DNA of 16,377 nt, from assembly GCA_031272745.1 (NCBI GenBank), contig JAISTF010000186.1, positions 1 to 16,377 on the forward strand. The letters are read 5' to 3'. The position numbers were made by a program, and so were the translations under genes. Source of the stretch: Eubacteriales Family XIII. Incertae Sedis bacterium (GTDB lineage: Bacteria; Bacillota; Clostridia; Peptostreptococcales; Anaerovoracaceae). The notes below the pieces were generated by a model. The model saw only the letters and a program-made list of their open reading frames with translations. It had not been told where the DNA came from and did no database searches. Below are positions 1 through 7,630 of the stretch, piece by piece (position 1 is the first letter of the stretch; each line of letters begins with the position of its first letter).

Positions 1-703
1 TGCCGACGCGCACGTTGCCGCCCATCGCGATCGCCGCGTACAGGATTTCCATCGCGCGCGCGCCGACGCCGAACGCGCTCCACGTCGAGTCGGGGGCGAC
101 CTCCATCATGCAATCGTGCATGAAGACGAGGTGCTTCGTGCTCGCCGCGATGCCGCCGGCGCAACCCATGCAAAACTGGAAATGCAGCGGGCCTTTCAGC
201 ACGCCCTTCTTCAAATAATACTGCGCGTTGTAGATCATGCCGGGGTCAAAGACCTCGATCTCCGGCTTCACGTTCACTTCCTGCATGAGCGTCCCGAGCT
301 TCTCGAGGAAGGCCGGGTTGTTCTCGAACACGCCGCTGTGCAACCAGTTCATCGTGCCGCAATCGTAGGACGCCATCTCGGGCTTCAGCTCGTAGAACGG
401 CCGGATGCGATCCTCTTCCTTCAGGTTGATGCCGCCCGACGTCGTCAGGTTCAGGATGATGTCGCAGTCCTTTTTCGCCTTCACGAGCTCGACGACCTTC
501 GCGAACTTGTCGAATTCCATCGCGGCCTTGCCTTCGTCGTTGCGGACGTGGATGTGCGCAATCGCCGCGCCCTCTTTCCAGCAGTTGTAGATCTCTTCCG
601 CGATTTCCTCCGGCTCGATCGGCACGTTGGGTGTGTTCTCCTTCGTCGGCCATGCGCCCGTCGTCGCGACCGTGATGATTCTCTTGTTCTTCAAATCAGC
701 CAT
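1..703 (-). CDS. Beta-keto acid cleavage enzyme (BKACE, DUF849), probable triacetate acetoacetate-lyase; 3' end outside window
   Basis: The start ATG is at 703, preceded on the minus strand by AAAGGAGATGATC. 234 codons are open to the window edge, so the C-terminus is missing (the family is about 270-310 aa). The protein begins MADLKNKRIITVATTGAWPT and carries the family zinc-binding signature AHIHVR at residues 49-54 (His50, His52). The visible part ends at GGNVRVG, just before the conserved acidic segment. BKACE enzymes condense a beta-keto acid with acetyl-CoA to give acetoacetate and a new CoA ester. Here the context of phloroglucinol genes points to triacetate (3,5-dioxohexanoate) plus acetyl-CoA giving acetoacetate and acetoacetyl-CoA, the last step of the pathway described for gut clostridia. 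Family is seen in the sequence; substrate is inferred from the operon. It lies 20 bases downstream of the cyclase gene and is probably co-transcribed with it. Confidence 0.88.
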   Translation of the reverse strand, partial: MADLKNKRIITVATTGAWPTKENTPNVPIEPEEIAEEIYNCWKEGAAIAHIHVRNDEGKAAMEFDKFAKVVELVKAKKDCDIILNLTTSGGINLKEEDRIRPFYELKPEMASYDCGTMNWLHSGVFENNPAFLEKLGTLMQEVNVKPEIEVFDPGMIYNAQYYLKKGVLKGPLHFQFCMGCAGGIAASTKHLVFMHDCMMEVAPDSTWSAFGVGARAMEILYAAIAMGGNVRVG

Positions 704-723
704 TTTTGATCATCTCCTTTGGA

Positions 724-1713
724 TTAGATGTTGCCGCCGTACGTATACACGCGATCCTTCACGCCCTTCACGAGATCCTTCTCGTCGATTTCCGCGACGC
801 AGCGCGCCATCGAACCGTCGCCGAGGTACCAGCGCAGCGGGAAGCAGTAGAAGCGGAACCGCTTGCCGGTGACCTTATCGAGGTCGCCGCCGAGGTTCTC
901 GACGCCGACGATCCCGTGGCCGAGCAGCGTCTTGTGGCAAGGCTCCCAGGTGCCCCAGTTGCCGATCTTTTCGAGCTCGCCGTACTTCTTGTCATAGGCT
1001 TCCTGCCCGAAGATGCGGATGTACTCGAATTTGTCGAATTCCGCATAGGCTTCCTCGCCGAACTCGTTCTTGTATTCCTCGGTGAGCGGAAGGCCCGAAG
1101 CGCCGAGCAGATTCATGCGCGTCATGCCGTTGTTGCCAATCGCCGTGTGGAGCGGGTGGTCGAGCGCCTGCACGTCCATCGCGACGCATTTCACGCCATG
1201 CTCGACAAACCATTTGCCCGCGTCGACGCCGGTGCCGGCCGAATAATGGTAGTAGTTCTTGCTGTCGTCAAAACTGCGGTGCTGCCCCGTGTTGAGGCAG
1301 ACGACCATGCCCTTGAGGTCTTTCGGCTTGATGCCGGCACGCGCGCACGCGTCCTCGAGGTGCGCCGGACCGATGAGCGTCGGGACGCCGAGGCATTTTT
1401 TCTTATTCACTTTCGGCGCCCAAGGCCCCCAGTGCTCGATCTTGATGTCGAGGCAGATGGCATCGCCCGTATAGGCGTCGACCGGCATCTCGTGCGTGTA
1501 GCGCGCGCGGCGGCCGTCAAACTCCGTCTCCATGACGTGACGCGGGGCGTCGCAGTGCGTGCCCGTGTGCATCGTGCACGTGATTTTCTGCGTCAGGACG
1601 CCGCCCTTCGCCATCGTGTGCGCATTCGTGATCTCCGGTTTGTCAAAATACGGCCAGCGCGGAATCTCGGCGCTGAACGGATGCGACAGATCGACCCAAA
1701 CTTTTTTTCCCAT
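724..1713 (-). CDS. Cyclase-family metal-dependent hydrolase, probable dihydrophloroglucinol cyclohydrolase
   Basis: 329 aa, with RBS AAAGGAG just upstream of the ATG at 1713. The cyclase-family (kynurenine formamidase KynB-like) metal motif HTGTHCDAPRH is intact at residues 49-59. A late family segment, CHKTLLGHGIVGVENLGG, lies around residues 259-276. The protein is about 100 residues longer than KynB, mainly through an insert around residues 195-258. Between the reductase and the BKACE gene, the expected reaction is hydrolytic ring opening of dihydrophloroglucinol to 3-hydroxy-5-oxohexanoate, which published work assigns to a metal-dependent cyclase-family enzyme. There is no signal peptide, so it is cytoplasmic. 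The family call is firm; the substrate rests on context and on the unusual length. Confidence 0.87.
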   Translation of the reverse strand: MGKKVWVDLSHPFSAEIPRWPYFDKPEITNAHTMAKGGVLTQKITCTMHTGTHCDAPRHVMETEFDGRRARYTHEMPVDAYTGDAICLDIKIEHWGPWAPKVNKKKCLGVPTLIGPAHLEDACARAGIKPKDLKGMVVCLNTGQHRSFDDSKNYYHYSAGTGVDAGKWFVEHGVKCVAMDVQALDHPLHTAIGNNGMTRMNLLGASGLPLTEEYKNEFGEEAYAEFDKFEYIRIFGQEAYDKKYGELEKIGNWGTWEPCHKTLLGHGIVGVENLGGDLDKVTGKRFRFYCFPLRWYLGDGSMARCVAEIDEKDLVKGVKDRVYTYGGNI

Positions 1714-1742
1714 TGTATCTTTTCTCCTTTCTCAAGAAAACA

Positions 1743-2540
1743 CTAACATGCCCAGTAGCCGCCCGTCGCGTCGTAGTTGCCGCCCGTCAGGAAATCCGAC
1801 GCGGACGACGCGAGGAACACGGCCAAACCCACGAAATCCGAAGGCTCGCCGAGGCGGCCGATCGGAAGGCGCTTCAGGAAATTCTGATAGACCGCCGACT
1901 CGGGGTCAAACATCCACTCCGTCAGATCCGAACGGAAGACCGTCGGGTTGATGGAGTTGACGTTGATGTGATGCTGCGTCGACAAATCGCACGCGAGGCT
2001 CTGAACCATGAGATCCACGCCGCCCTTCGCCGTGCAGTAGCCGGTATAGCCCGCCATGCCCATCTTCGAACGCGCCGAGCTCGTGATGACCATCTTGCCG
2101 CCCTTGCCCTGCGCCGCCATCTGCTCGCCGCAATACTTGGCCAGCAGGTAGACGCTCTTGCAGTCCGCGTCCATGATCTTCTCCCATTCCTCGGTGGTCT
2201 GCTCGAGGATGTTCTTCGGGGCGTTGAAGCCGTGGCCCGCGCCGAGGATGTTGAGCTCTCCGTAGGTGTCGACCGTGAATTTCACGAGCGCCTTCACGTC
2301 CTCTTCGTTCGCGGGGTCCGCCGCAAAGCAGGTGCACTCGACGCCCGCCGCCTTCAGCTCGGCCGTATACGCTTCGAGCTTGTCCTTGCCGCGCGCCGAC
2401 AGCACGACCTTCGCGCCGCTGAACCCGTAGCCCGCCGCGATGGCGCCGCCGAGCGCGCCCGTCGCGCCCGTCACGATCGCGACCTTGCCCTCCAGCGAAA
2501 ACATCTTCGCGACAAAATCTTTTTCCACACTGATTGCCAT
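1743..2540 (-). CDS. Short-chain dehydrogenase/reductase, probable phloroglucinol reductase
   Basis: 265 aa classical SDR. The nucleotide-binding motif TGATGALGG is at residues 24-32, the catalytic Ser at about 154-155 (ITSSARS), and Tyr168 and Lys172 form YCTAK. The usual NNAG segment is replaced by LGAGHG. The second beta strand ends in SARGKDK, where an Arg rather than an acidic residue suggests NADPH preference, in line with known phloroglucinol reductases. Expected role: NADPH-dependent reduction of phloroglucinol to dihydrophloroglucinol, which dearomatises the ring. Start chosen at the ATG at 2540. It sits 18 bases after the dehydrogenase gene and 29 before the cyclase gene, in one operon. 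The SDR family is certain; the substrate is inferred from the neighbours. Confidence 0.87.
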   Translation of the reverse strand: MAISVEKDFVAKMFSLEGKVAIVTGATGALGGAIAAGYGFSGAKVVLSARGKDKLEAYTAELKAAGVECTCFAADPANEEDVKALVKFTVDTYGELNILGAGHGFNAPKNILEQTTEEWEKIMDADCKSVYLLAKYCGEQMAAQGKGGKMVITSSARSKMGMAGYTGYCTAKGGVDLMVQSLACDLSTQHHINVNSINPTVFRSDLTEWMFDPESAVYQNFLKRLPIGRLGEPSDFVGLAVFLASSASDFLTGGNYDATGGYWAC

Positions 2541-2558
2541 TGTCCCTAAATCTCCTTC

Positions 2559-3488
2559 CTATTTAAGATCCTTTGTGACCCGAATCAAATACTCCCTGAG
2601 CGCGCGATTGCGCTCCGCGGCCTGCTCCGGCGTCCACTTCTGATAGCCTTCGCCCGTCTTGAACCCGAGCTTGCCTTCCGCCACGAGCTTTTCGAGCAGC
2701 GCCGACGGCTCATGGTTGTCCGCCAGGTACGGGATGACCCCGCGCTGAATGTTCAGCGACAGATCCGCGCCGATCATGTCGACGTTTTCGAGCACGCCCA
2801 TATGCGGCCAGCGGAGCCCCGGGCCGTAGCGCAGCGCCTCGTCCACGGTCGGCGCGTCGGCGATGCCGGCCTCGACCATGTACAGCGCCTCGCGCCACAG
2901 CGCGTGCTGCAGGCGGTTCGCCACGAAGCCCTGCACGTCCTTCATGCACTTCACGGGCTTCTTGCCGATCTTCTTCAAATAATCGTAGGTGGTGTCCATG
3001 ACATCCATCGACGTCTCCTCGCCCTTGACCACTTCGACGAGCGGGATCAGGTACGGCGGATTCCAGAAATGCGTGCCGATGACGCGATCCTTTTTCTTTG
3101 TCTGGCTCGCGATCTCCGTGATGCTCATGACCGACGTGTTCGTTGCGAGGATCGTGTCTTCCCGAATCAGCGGCTCGATGTCGCGGAACAGCTCCTGTTT
3201 GATCGTCATGTCCTCGAGCACGCATTCGACGACGAGGTCCGTCCCCGTCAGCGCCTCTTCCATGTCGTCCGTAAAGCTGATGCGCGACAGGATGCCCGCC
3301 GCTTCCTCTTCCGTCATCGCGTCGTTTTGAATCAGGATGTCGAGGTTGGCGCGGATGCCGTCAAACGGATTTTGCTTCTTCGACCGCGACCGCAGGACGA
3401 CCGCCGTGTCCTTGTCCTTCGCAAAGACCTGGCACAGGCCGTTGCCCATGAGACCGGATCCGAGAACTGCTACTTTTTTGATTTCCAT
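2559..3488 (-). CDS. 3-hydroxyacyl-CoA dehydrogenase-like enzyme, probable 3-hydroxy-5-oxohexanoate dehydrogenase
   Basis: 309 aa, with RBS TAAGGAGAA before the ATG at 3488. The N-terminal Rossmann fold has GSGLMG at residues 10-15. The catalytic His140 lies in GTHFWNPP and its probable Glu partner is at 152. Asn191 lies in FVANRLQ, and the C-terminal helical domain carries GYGPGLRW-type residues around 220. In fatty-acid metabolism this family oxidises 3-hydroxyacyl-CoA. In the phloroglucinol pathway a homologue oxidises the free acid 3-hydroxy-5-oxohexanoate to triacetate. The end of the second beta strand reads VVLRSRSKKQ, lacking the acidic residue typical of NAD-specific members, which hints at NADP use. 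It is the second gene of the cupin-led operon. Family firm, substrate by context. Confidence 0.86.
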   Translation of the reverse strand: MEIKKVAVLGSGLMGNGLCQVFAKDKDTAVVLRSRSKKQNPFDGIRANLDILIQNDAMTEEEAAGILSRISFTDDMEEALTGTDLVVECVLEDMTIKQELFRDIEPLIREDTILATNTSVMSITEIASQTKKKDRVIGTHFWNPPYLIPLVEVVKGEETSMDVMDTTYDYLKKIGKKPVKCMKDVQGFVANRLQHALWREALYMVEAGIADAPTVDEALRYGPGLRWPHMGVLENVDMIGADLSLNIQRGVIPYLADNHEPSALLEKLVAEGKLGFKTGEGYQKWTPEQAAERNRALREYLIRVTKDLK

Positions 3489-3512
3489 GTTTGTTCGTTC
3501 TCCTTATGCGGA

Positions 3513-3869
3513 CTATGCCGGCGGCGCACCGTAGGCAATGACGACGAGCAGCTCGCAGGCGCCCTTCCCTTCGTTCTTCATCTCGCGGCCCTCGTTCGGC
3601 CCGATGAAGAGCGTGTCGCCTTTCACGAGATGGAACGTCTCGTCCTTGGACTTGACCGTCATCTCGCCCTCGAGCACGATGTACACCTTCTCGTTGGGGC
3701 TGTCTTTCTCATAGCCCCACTCGGCGCCACCGCCCGGCAAAAAGACGGATTTTCCAATCCAAAACGTCTTGATGCCCGACTCTTCCTTGCCCTGCAGACG
3801 GAAACACGCGACATCAAAATGCCCCGGCGCCGAATAAGAGCCCACGTCGTTGATCGAGATTTTCTTCAT
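3513..3869 (-). CDS. Small cupin-fold protein leading the phloroglucinol operon
   Basis: 118 aa starting MKKISINDVGSYSAPG. The ATG at 3869 is chosen because GAGAGGAGGACAAAATC precedes it. A longer in-frame ORF reaches 4004, upstream of the predicted -10 box, and has no RBS. Cupin signatures are visible as NEKVYIVLEGEMTV (about residues 59-73) and KGDTLFIGPNEGREMKN (83-99). The canonical metal ligands are missing: the His-x-His site reads WGY and the motif-2 His is Met97 or a neighbour, so a metal-free binding role is more likely than a dioxygenase. It is the first gene after the operator-promoter and is 24 bases from the dehydrogenase. Possible roles are ligand sensing, isomerisation of a ring intermediate or stabilising an enzyme; none can be shown. 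Confidence 0.85.
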   Translation of the reverse strand: MKKISINDVGSYSAPGHFDVACFRLQGKEESGIKTFWIGKSVFLPGGGAEWGYEKDSPNEKVYIVLEGEMTVKSKDETFHLVKGDTLFIGPNEGREMKNEGKGACELLVVIAYGAPPA

Positions 3870-3992
3870 TTGATTTTGTCCTCCTCTCCAAGAGTACAGC
3901 CATGAAAAAACAATACCGGAAAACGCCAGCGTATGGAATCGGGGCCGAACTTGTGCCATGACACAGTACGCCTGTATTTCAGCGGCTTTACA

Positions 3993-4021
3993 AGCATAAT
4001 GCAAGAATCCGAAATTGTCAA
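3993..4021 (-). promoter_or_regulatory. Sigma-70-type promoter of the phloroglucinol operon
   Basis: On the minus strand a perfect -35 TTGACA (4016-4021) and a -10 TATGCT (3993-3998) are separated by exactly 17 bases. The expected start site is near 3986, giving a 5' leader of about 117 bases before the cupin ATG. The leader is long enough to hold regulatory structure, but I see no known riboswitch in it. Confidence 0.8.
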
Positions 4022-4038
4022 TTCAATTTCGGATTCTT
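4003..4038. promoter_or_regulatory. Perfect 15+15 bp palindromic operator overlapping the promoter
   Basis: AAGAATCCGAAATTG (4003-4017) and its exact reverse complement CAATTTCGGATTCTT (4024-4038) are separated by six bases. The palindrome covers the -35 box and most of the spacer of the operon promoter. No T-run follows it on either strand, so it does not look like a terminator. A repressor bound here would block RNA polymerase, which suggests substrate-induced derepression. The binding protein is not identifiable from this window. Confidence 0.75.
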
Positions 4039-4082
4039 CGACATTTTTCAAAAACTTTCACAAAAGCCCCGTTTTGTCTGCG

Positions 4083-4901
4083 TCAGAGCGTCGCGTCACC
4101 GGCGTCGACGGACGCGCCTTTGAGGCTCACCGTCGCGAGGGTCTTGCCCTCCGCGGTCAGCGTGTAGTCGCCGTCCTCGAGGCCGTCGAATTTGTACTCG
4201 CCGAAGGCCGTCGTCTTCTGCGTCTGCTTCACACCCGCGCCTTCGAGCGTGACTTCGACGCCCTCGGCCCAGTCGTAGCCGCGCAGCACGCCGCCGGTCA
4301 CGAAGTTTTTCGTGAAGCGGTGCAGGTTTTTGTACCAGACGTGCGGCGTCGCGCCGTCCATCGGCTTGTAGGCCGAAAGGCCCTCCGCCTCGACGCGCTT
4401 CGCGAACGCGGCCGGCTCCTCCGTGTAGAATTTCAGCGCGCCCGTCGGGCAGCTGTGCACGCAGCGCGGCACGCCGTGCTCCCAGGACGGGTTGTCGAGC
4501 AAGTGTGCACAGAAGTCGCATTTCTGCGGGAGCTGCGCTTCCTCGTTCCACCAGATCGAGCCGTAGGGGCAGTCCTTCGTGAGGTCCTTGCCCTTCGCCG
4601 CGTCCAAGTAGATCTCGACGATGCCGTCGCCGCGCGTCTTCACCGCGCCGCCCGCGGCCTTCGCGCAGGGGGCGCTGTCGCCGCACTGGAAGCAGGGCTT
4701 CGCGAGGAACGCGACGTCGATGCGGTCGTTCTCGCCGCGCTCGTGGCGCAGGATGTCCATCCAGCGGTGCCCGTGCCAGGGCATCGGCGCCTGGTACGGC
4801 GCCCAGTCGTTGTCCGCGTGCTCGTCCGTGCACGCCATGAAGCAGTTGTTGCAGTCGTGGCAGAGCGCCACGTCCATCACCATATATCGTTCCGTAGCCA
4901 T
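4083..4901 (-). CDS. athS: Pyrogallol-phloroglucinol transhydroxylase small subunit (iron-sulfur protein)
   Basis: 272 aa, close to the 274 aa Pelobacter acidigallici subunit as I recall it. Twelve cysteines, at residues 14, 17, 20, 24, 70, 73, 79, 111, 128, 131, 147 and 151, match the set that holds three [4Fe-4S] clusters in that enzyme, including the position after Cys79 where a fourth Cys of classical ferredoxins is absent. Landmarks are CHDCNNCFMAC near the start, CPYGSIWWNE at 111-120 and VWYKNLHRFTKNFVTGG around 190. From about residue 205 the tail (TTAFGEYKFDGLEDGDYTL) resembles the transthyretin-like beta domain of AthS. It starts at ATG 4901 with GGAGAGGAGATTACG upstream, 25 bases after the large subunit. 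There is no signal peptide, so it is cytoplasmic. Confidence 0.92.
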   Translation of the reverse strand: MATERYMVMDVALCHDCNNCFMACTDEHADNDWAPYQAPMPWHGHRWMDILRHERGENDRIDVAFLAKPCFQCGDSAPCAKAAGGAVKTRGDGIVEIYLDAAKGKDLTKDCPYGSIWWNEEAQLPQKCDFCAHLLDNPSWEHGVPRCVHSCPTGALKFYTEEPAAFAKRVEAEGLSAYKPMDGATPHVWYKNLHRFTKNFVTGGVLRGYDWAEGVEVTLEGAGVKQTQKTTAFGEYKFDGLEDGDYTLTAEGKTLATVSLKGASVDAGDATL

Positions 4902-4926
4902 GTTCGTAATCTCCTCTCCGTCCCCG

Positions 4927-7563
4927 TCAACCCGCGTATTTTTCCACTTGCACGAGCGTGTGCTCCGTCGCCATGCCGCAGGCGTATTTGCTCAGGAACC
5001 GGCCGGGCGTCAGGATGTTGATGCAGCCGCCCTTGTCGTCGGATTCGCCGGGCTTGCCGACGGGGTTGTACTCCGCCGAGCTCTCGTAGCAGTGGCAGGT
5101 GCCCTTTGGCAGGCGCTTCGTGACCTGCGCACAGAAGATGACCGAACCGCGCTCGTTGTAGGCGCGGATGAGGTCGCCGTCCTGGATGCCGCGTTCCTCC
5201 GCGTCCGCCGCGTTCATGCGGAAGATCCAATAATAATGGCCATCCACAAGCACACGGTGATCCTTGATGTCGTTGAGGAACGAGTTTTTGCCATCGCCCA
5301 TCGTGTGGAACGAGAAGCGCGGATGCGGGGCCACGACGGCGAGCGGATAGGTTTTGAACCGCTCCGTGTGGTGCCCTTCCCACGACTCGAGATACATCGG
5401 CATGAGCGGCCGCTCCTTGTCGTCCGTGTCGTAGTGGCCGAACCGCTTCAGCGAATTGCTGACGAACTCGATCTTGCCGGACTGCGTCTGCAAACCCTTC
5501 ATCTCCAGCAGGTCGCCGGGGCGGAAATGCGAAATCCAGCCGCGCGTGTCCTGCGGCCGGTCCTCGTAGAACCAGCGGAACGGCGGCGCGTCCGGCGCCT
5601 TGCCGTCGACGGGCACGATGTAGTATTTCTTCTTTTTGAACTCTTCCCAGCTGAGCTTCTGCGGCATGTCGCTCACATTGTACGCCGCCTCGCACCAGTC
5701 GAGGATGTCCTTGCCGTCCGAGTAGACGTCGCCGACGCCGAGCCGCTTGCAGATTTCCCAGAAGATGTGGTAGTCGCTCATCGACTCGCCGAGCGGCTCG
5801 ATGCATTTCTCCTGGAACACGATGAAGCGGTGGTTTGCCTGGTTGTGCGAGTCGGGGTTGTAGCCCGAATTGCTCGCCCACTCCGACACGTCCCAGCGTT
5901 CGAAATTCGTGCAGGCCGGCAGGATGACGTCCGCGAACGGGACCTCGCCTTCGAACCAGACCGACTGGCTCACGACCATCGGCAGCCGCTTCGTGCGGTA
6001 CATCTTCGCGTAGCGGTTGGTCTCGCCCATCGTGCCGATGTGCGGGCCGCCATACTTATAGTAGAGATGCATGCGCGGGTAGCCGTCCGCCGGCCAGTGG
6101 TAGCGGTGGAACTGCTGCTCGATCGCCGCGCCGACGAAACCGCGCCCGCTCCATTCCGTGTAGTCGTCGAGGATGCACTCCGGCACGCGCAGGCGCGGGA
6201 TGTGCGCGCCCGAGCCCGTGGAAAGGTTGCTGACGAGCGAGTGGTTGCCGGTGTTGTGCGCAAACATGCGCGACTGCCAGACCGCGCCGGCCGCCGAGTT
6301 CTCGGGGTCGCCGCAGCAGCCGCCGTCCGCGTAGCCGGGGAAGTAGAAGTCGCTGTCCACGGGCGCGCCCTCGGTCGTCGTGTAGAGGTTGACGCCCGGC
6401 TTGCCGATGCCCTGCATCGTGATGAGCGCGATCATCATGCGCGTCCAGTCCATGCCGACCGCCGAGCGGCACGCGCCGCCCCAGCCGCCTTTGCCGCCGG
6501 CCGCGAGCATCGTCTTGTGCTTCGCCCACTCGCGCGCGAGCGCGCGGATGTCCGCCGCCTTCAGGCGGCATTCCTCGGCCGCCCACTCGGGCGTCTTCGG
6601 CACCCCGTCGCTCTCGCCGAGGATGTACTTCGTCCACTCCTCAAACCCGAACGTGTGCGTCGCGACGAATTCCTTGTCGTACGTCCCTTCCTGAAGCCAC
6701 ACATAGGCGATGGCCGCTGCGAGCGCCGCGTCCGTGCCGAGCTGCGGCGACAGCCATTTGCCGCCGAACAGCGCGTTCGTGTGGTTGTAGAAAGGATCGA
6801 TGAACACAAACTTGACGCCGAGCTCCTGCAGCCATTGGCGCCGCACGGTCGACTCAAAAGCCCCGTAGATGCCGTTATTGGTTTCCGGATCGCTGGACCA
6901 CCAGACGATCATCTCGCAGTTTTGGATGCAGTCGACGAACCCGTCCGTCTGCTCGTGGATGCCGAGGCGCCCCGAGTAGCCCCACATATGCACCGCGCCC
7001 CAATGCCAACCTTCCCAGCTGTCCGGGTTGTGGTCGCCGTAGGTCGCGCCGATCGCGTTCATGAAGCGGAACACCACCGAATGGCGGTAGTTGATGAAGC
7101 CCCACAGATGGTGCGAGGACGGCTCTATGACGATGGACGCAGGCCCGACCTCTCTTTTACAATAACGGATTTCGTCGCATACGATGTTCAGTGCCTCGTC
7201 CCAGCTGATGCGCTCGTAGCCCGGATATTTCGGGTCTTCGTTCGGGCTGTGCTGCGGCTCGCCGCGCAGTTCCTCGTTGCGCTCGCCCTTCGGGTCGAAC
7301 CCGATGCGCTTCAGCGGGTACAGCAGCCGTTTTTCCGAATGGACGATGGATTTGGACGCGGCCGTGACCGGCGTCATCGTCGATTTGCGCGGCGGGGTGA
7401 AGGTCTTGCCGCGCGCCTCGATCGACCACGACGGCGCGTCCTCGTCCGTCAAGTCGATCGGCGTGACGCGCACGATCTTGTTCTCCTCCTCGTCGACATA
7501 GACCCAGCATGGGCCTCCCGTGGTCAACTGTGTTTTTTTGACCAGCTTCTTTTCTTCCGGCAT
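4927..7563 (-). CDS. athL: Pyrogallol-phloroglucinol transhydroxylase large subunit (molybdopterin enzyme)
   Basis: 878 aa from ATG 7563, chosen over an ATG at 7650 because AAAGGAGGTCAGGCA precedes it. It is a DMSO-reductase-family protein with no N-terminal Fe-S cysteine motif and no twin-arginine signal, as in P. acidigallici AthL (875 aa). Active-site residues remembered from that structure (His144, Tyr152, Arg153, Asp174, Ser175 as Mo ligand, Trp176, Trp354, Tyr404, Tyr560) all have counterparts: His151, Tyr159, Arg160, Asp181, Ser182 and Trp183 (in HNPDSWEGWH), then GGWGG, FPGYADGG and SNSGYNPD. The last ~120 residues form the dinucleotide-binding domain. The reaction converts pyrogallol to phloroglucinol using 1,2,3,5-tetrahydroxybenzene as co-substrate. 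Catechol dehydroxylases are related, but the conserved pocket favours the transhydroxylase. Confidence 0.93.
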   Translation of the reverse strand: MPEEKKLVKKTQLTTGGPCWVYVDEEENKIVRVTPIDLTDEDAPSWSIEARGKTFTPPRKSTMTPVTAASKSIVHSEKRLLYPLKRIGFDPKGERNEELRGEPQHSPNEDPKYPGYERISWDEALNIVCDEIRYCKREVGPASIVIEPSSHHLWGFINYRHSVVFRFMNAIGATYGDHNPDSWEGWHWGAVHMWGYSGRLGIHEQTDGFVDCIQNCEMIVWWSSDPETNNGIYGAFESTVRRQWLQELGVKFVFIDPFYNHTNALFGGKWLSPQLGTDAALAAAIAYVWLQEGTYDKEFVATHTFGFEEWTKYILGESDGVPKTPEWAAEECRLKAADIRALAREWAKHKTMLAAGGKGGWGGACRSAVGMDWTRMMIALITMQGIGKPGVNLYTTTEGAPVDSDFYFPGYADGGCCGDPENSAAGAVWQSRMFAHNTGNHSLVSNLSTGSGAHIPRLRVPECILDDYTEWSGRGFVGAAIEQQFHRYHWPADGYPRMHLYYKYGGPHIGTMGETNRYAKMYRTKRLPMVVSQSVWFEGEVPFADVILPACTNFERWDVSEWASNSGYNPDSHNQANHRFIVFQEKCIEPLGESMSDYHIFWEICKRLGVGDVYSDGKDILDWCEAAYNVSDMPQKLSWEEFKKKKYYIVPVDGKAPDAPPFRWFYEDRPQDTRGWISHFRPGDLLEMKGLQTQSGKIEFVSNSLKRFGHYDTDDKERPLMPMYLESWEGHHTERFKTYPLAVVAPHPRFSFHTMGDGKNSFLNDIKDHRVLVDGHYYWIFRMNAADAEERGIQDGDLIRAYNERGSVIFCAQVTKRLPKGTCHCYESSAEYNPVGKPGESDDKGGCINILTPGRFLSKYACGMATEHTLVQVEKYAG

Positions 7564-7630
7564 TGCCTGACCTCCTTTGTAAATTTCCTCTCGTCCCGCA
7601 ATATTTTCGTTGAAAAATAGCTTCGTTTGA

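Noticed and set aside
2712..3905. Plus-strand ORF of 397 codons
   Set aside because: It is antisense to the dehydrogenase and cupin, both of which have clear family motifs on the other strand.
4003..4038. Palindrome read as a terminator of the transhydroxylase small subunit gene
   Set aside because: There is no T-run on either strand, the stem is AT-rich, and it coincides with a consensus promoter, so an operator is the better reading.
4621..7620. Long plus-strand ORF of 999 codons
   Set aside because: It is antisense to the transhydroxylase large subunit, has Arg/Val/His-rich composition typical of GC-rich shadow frames, and has no RBS or recognisable domain.
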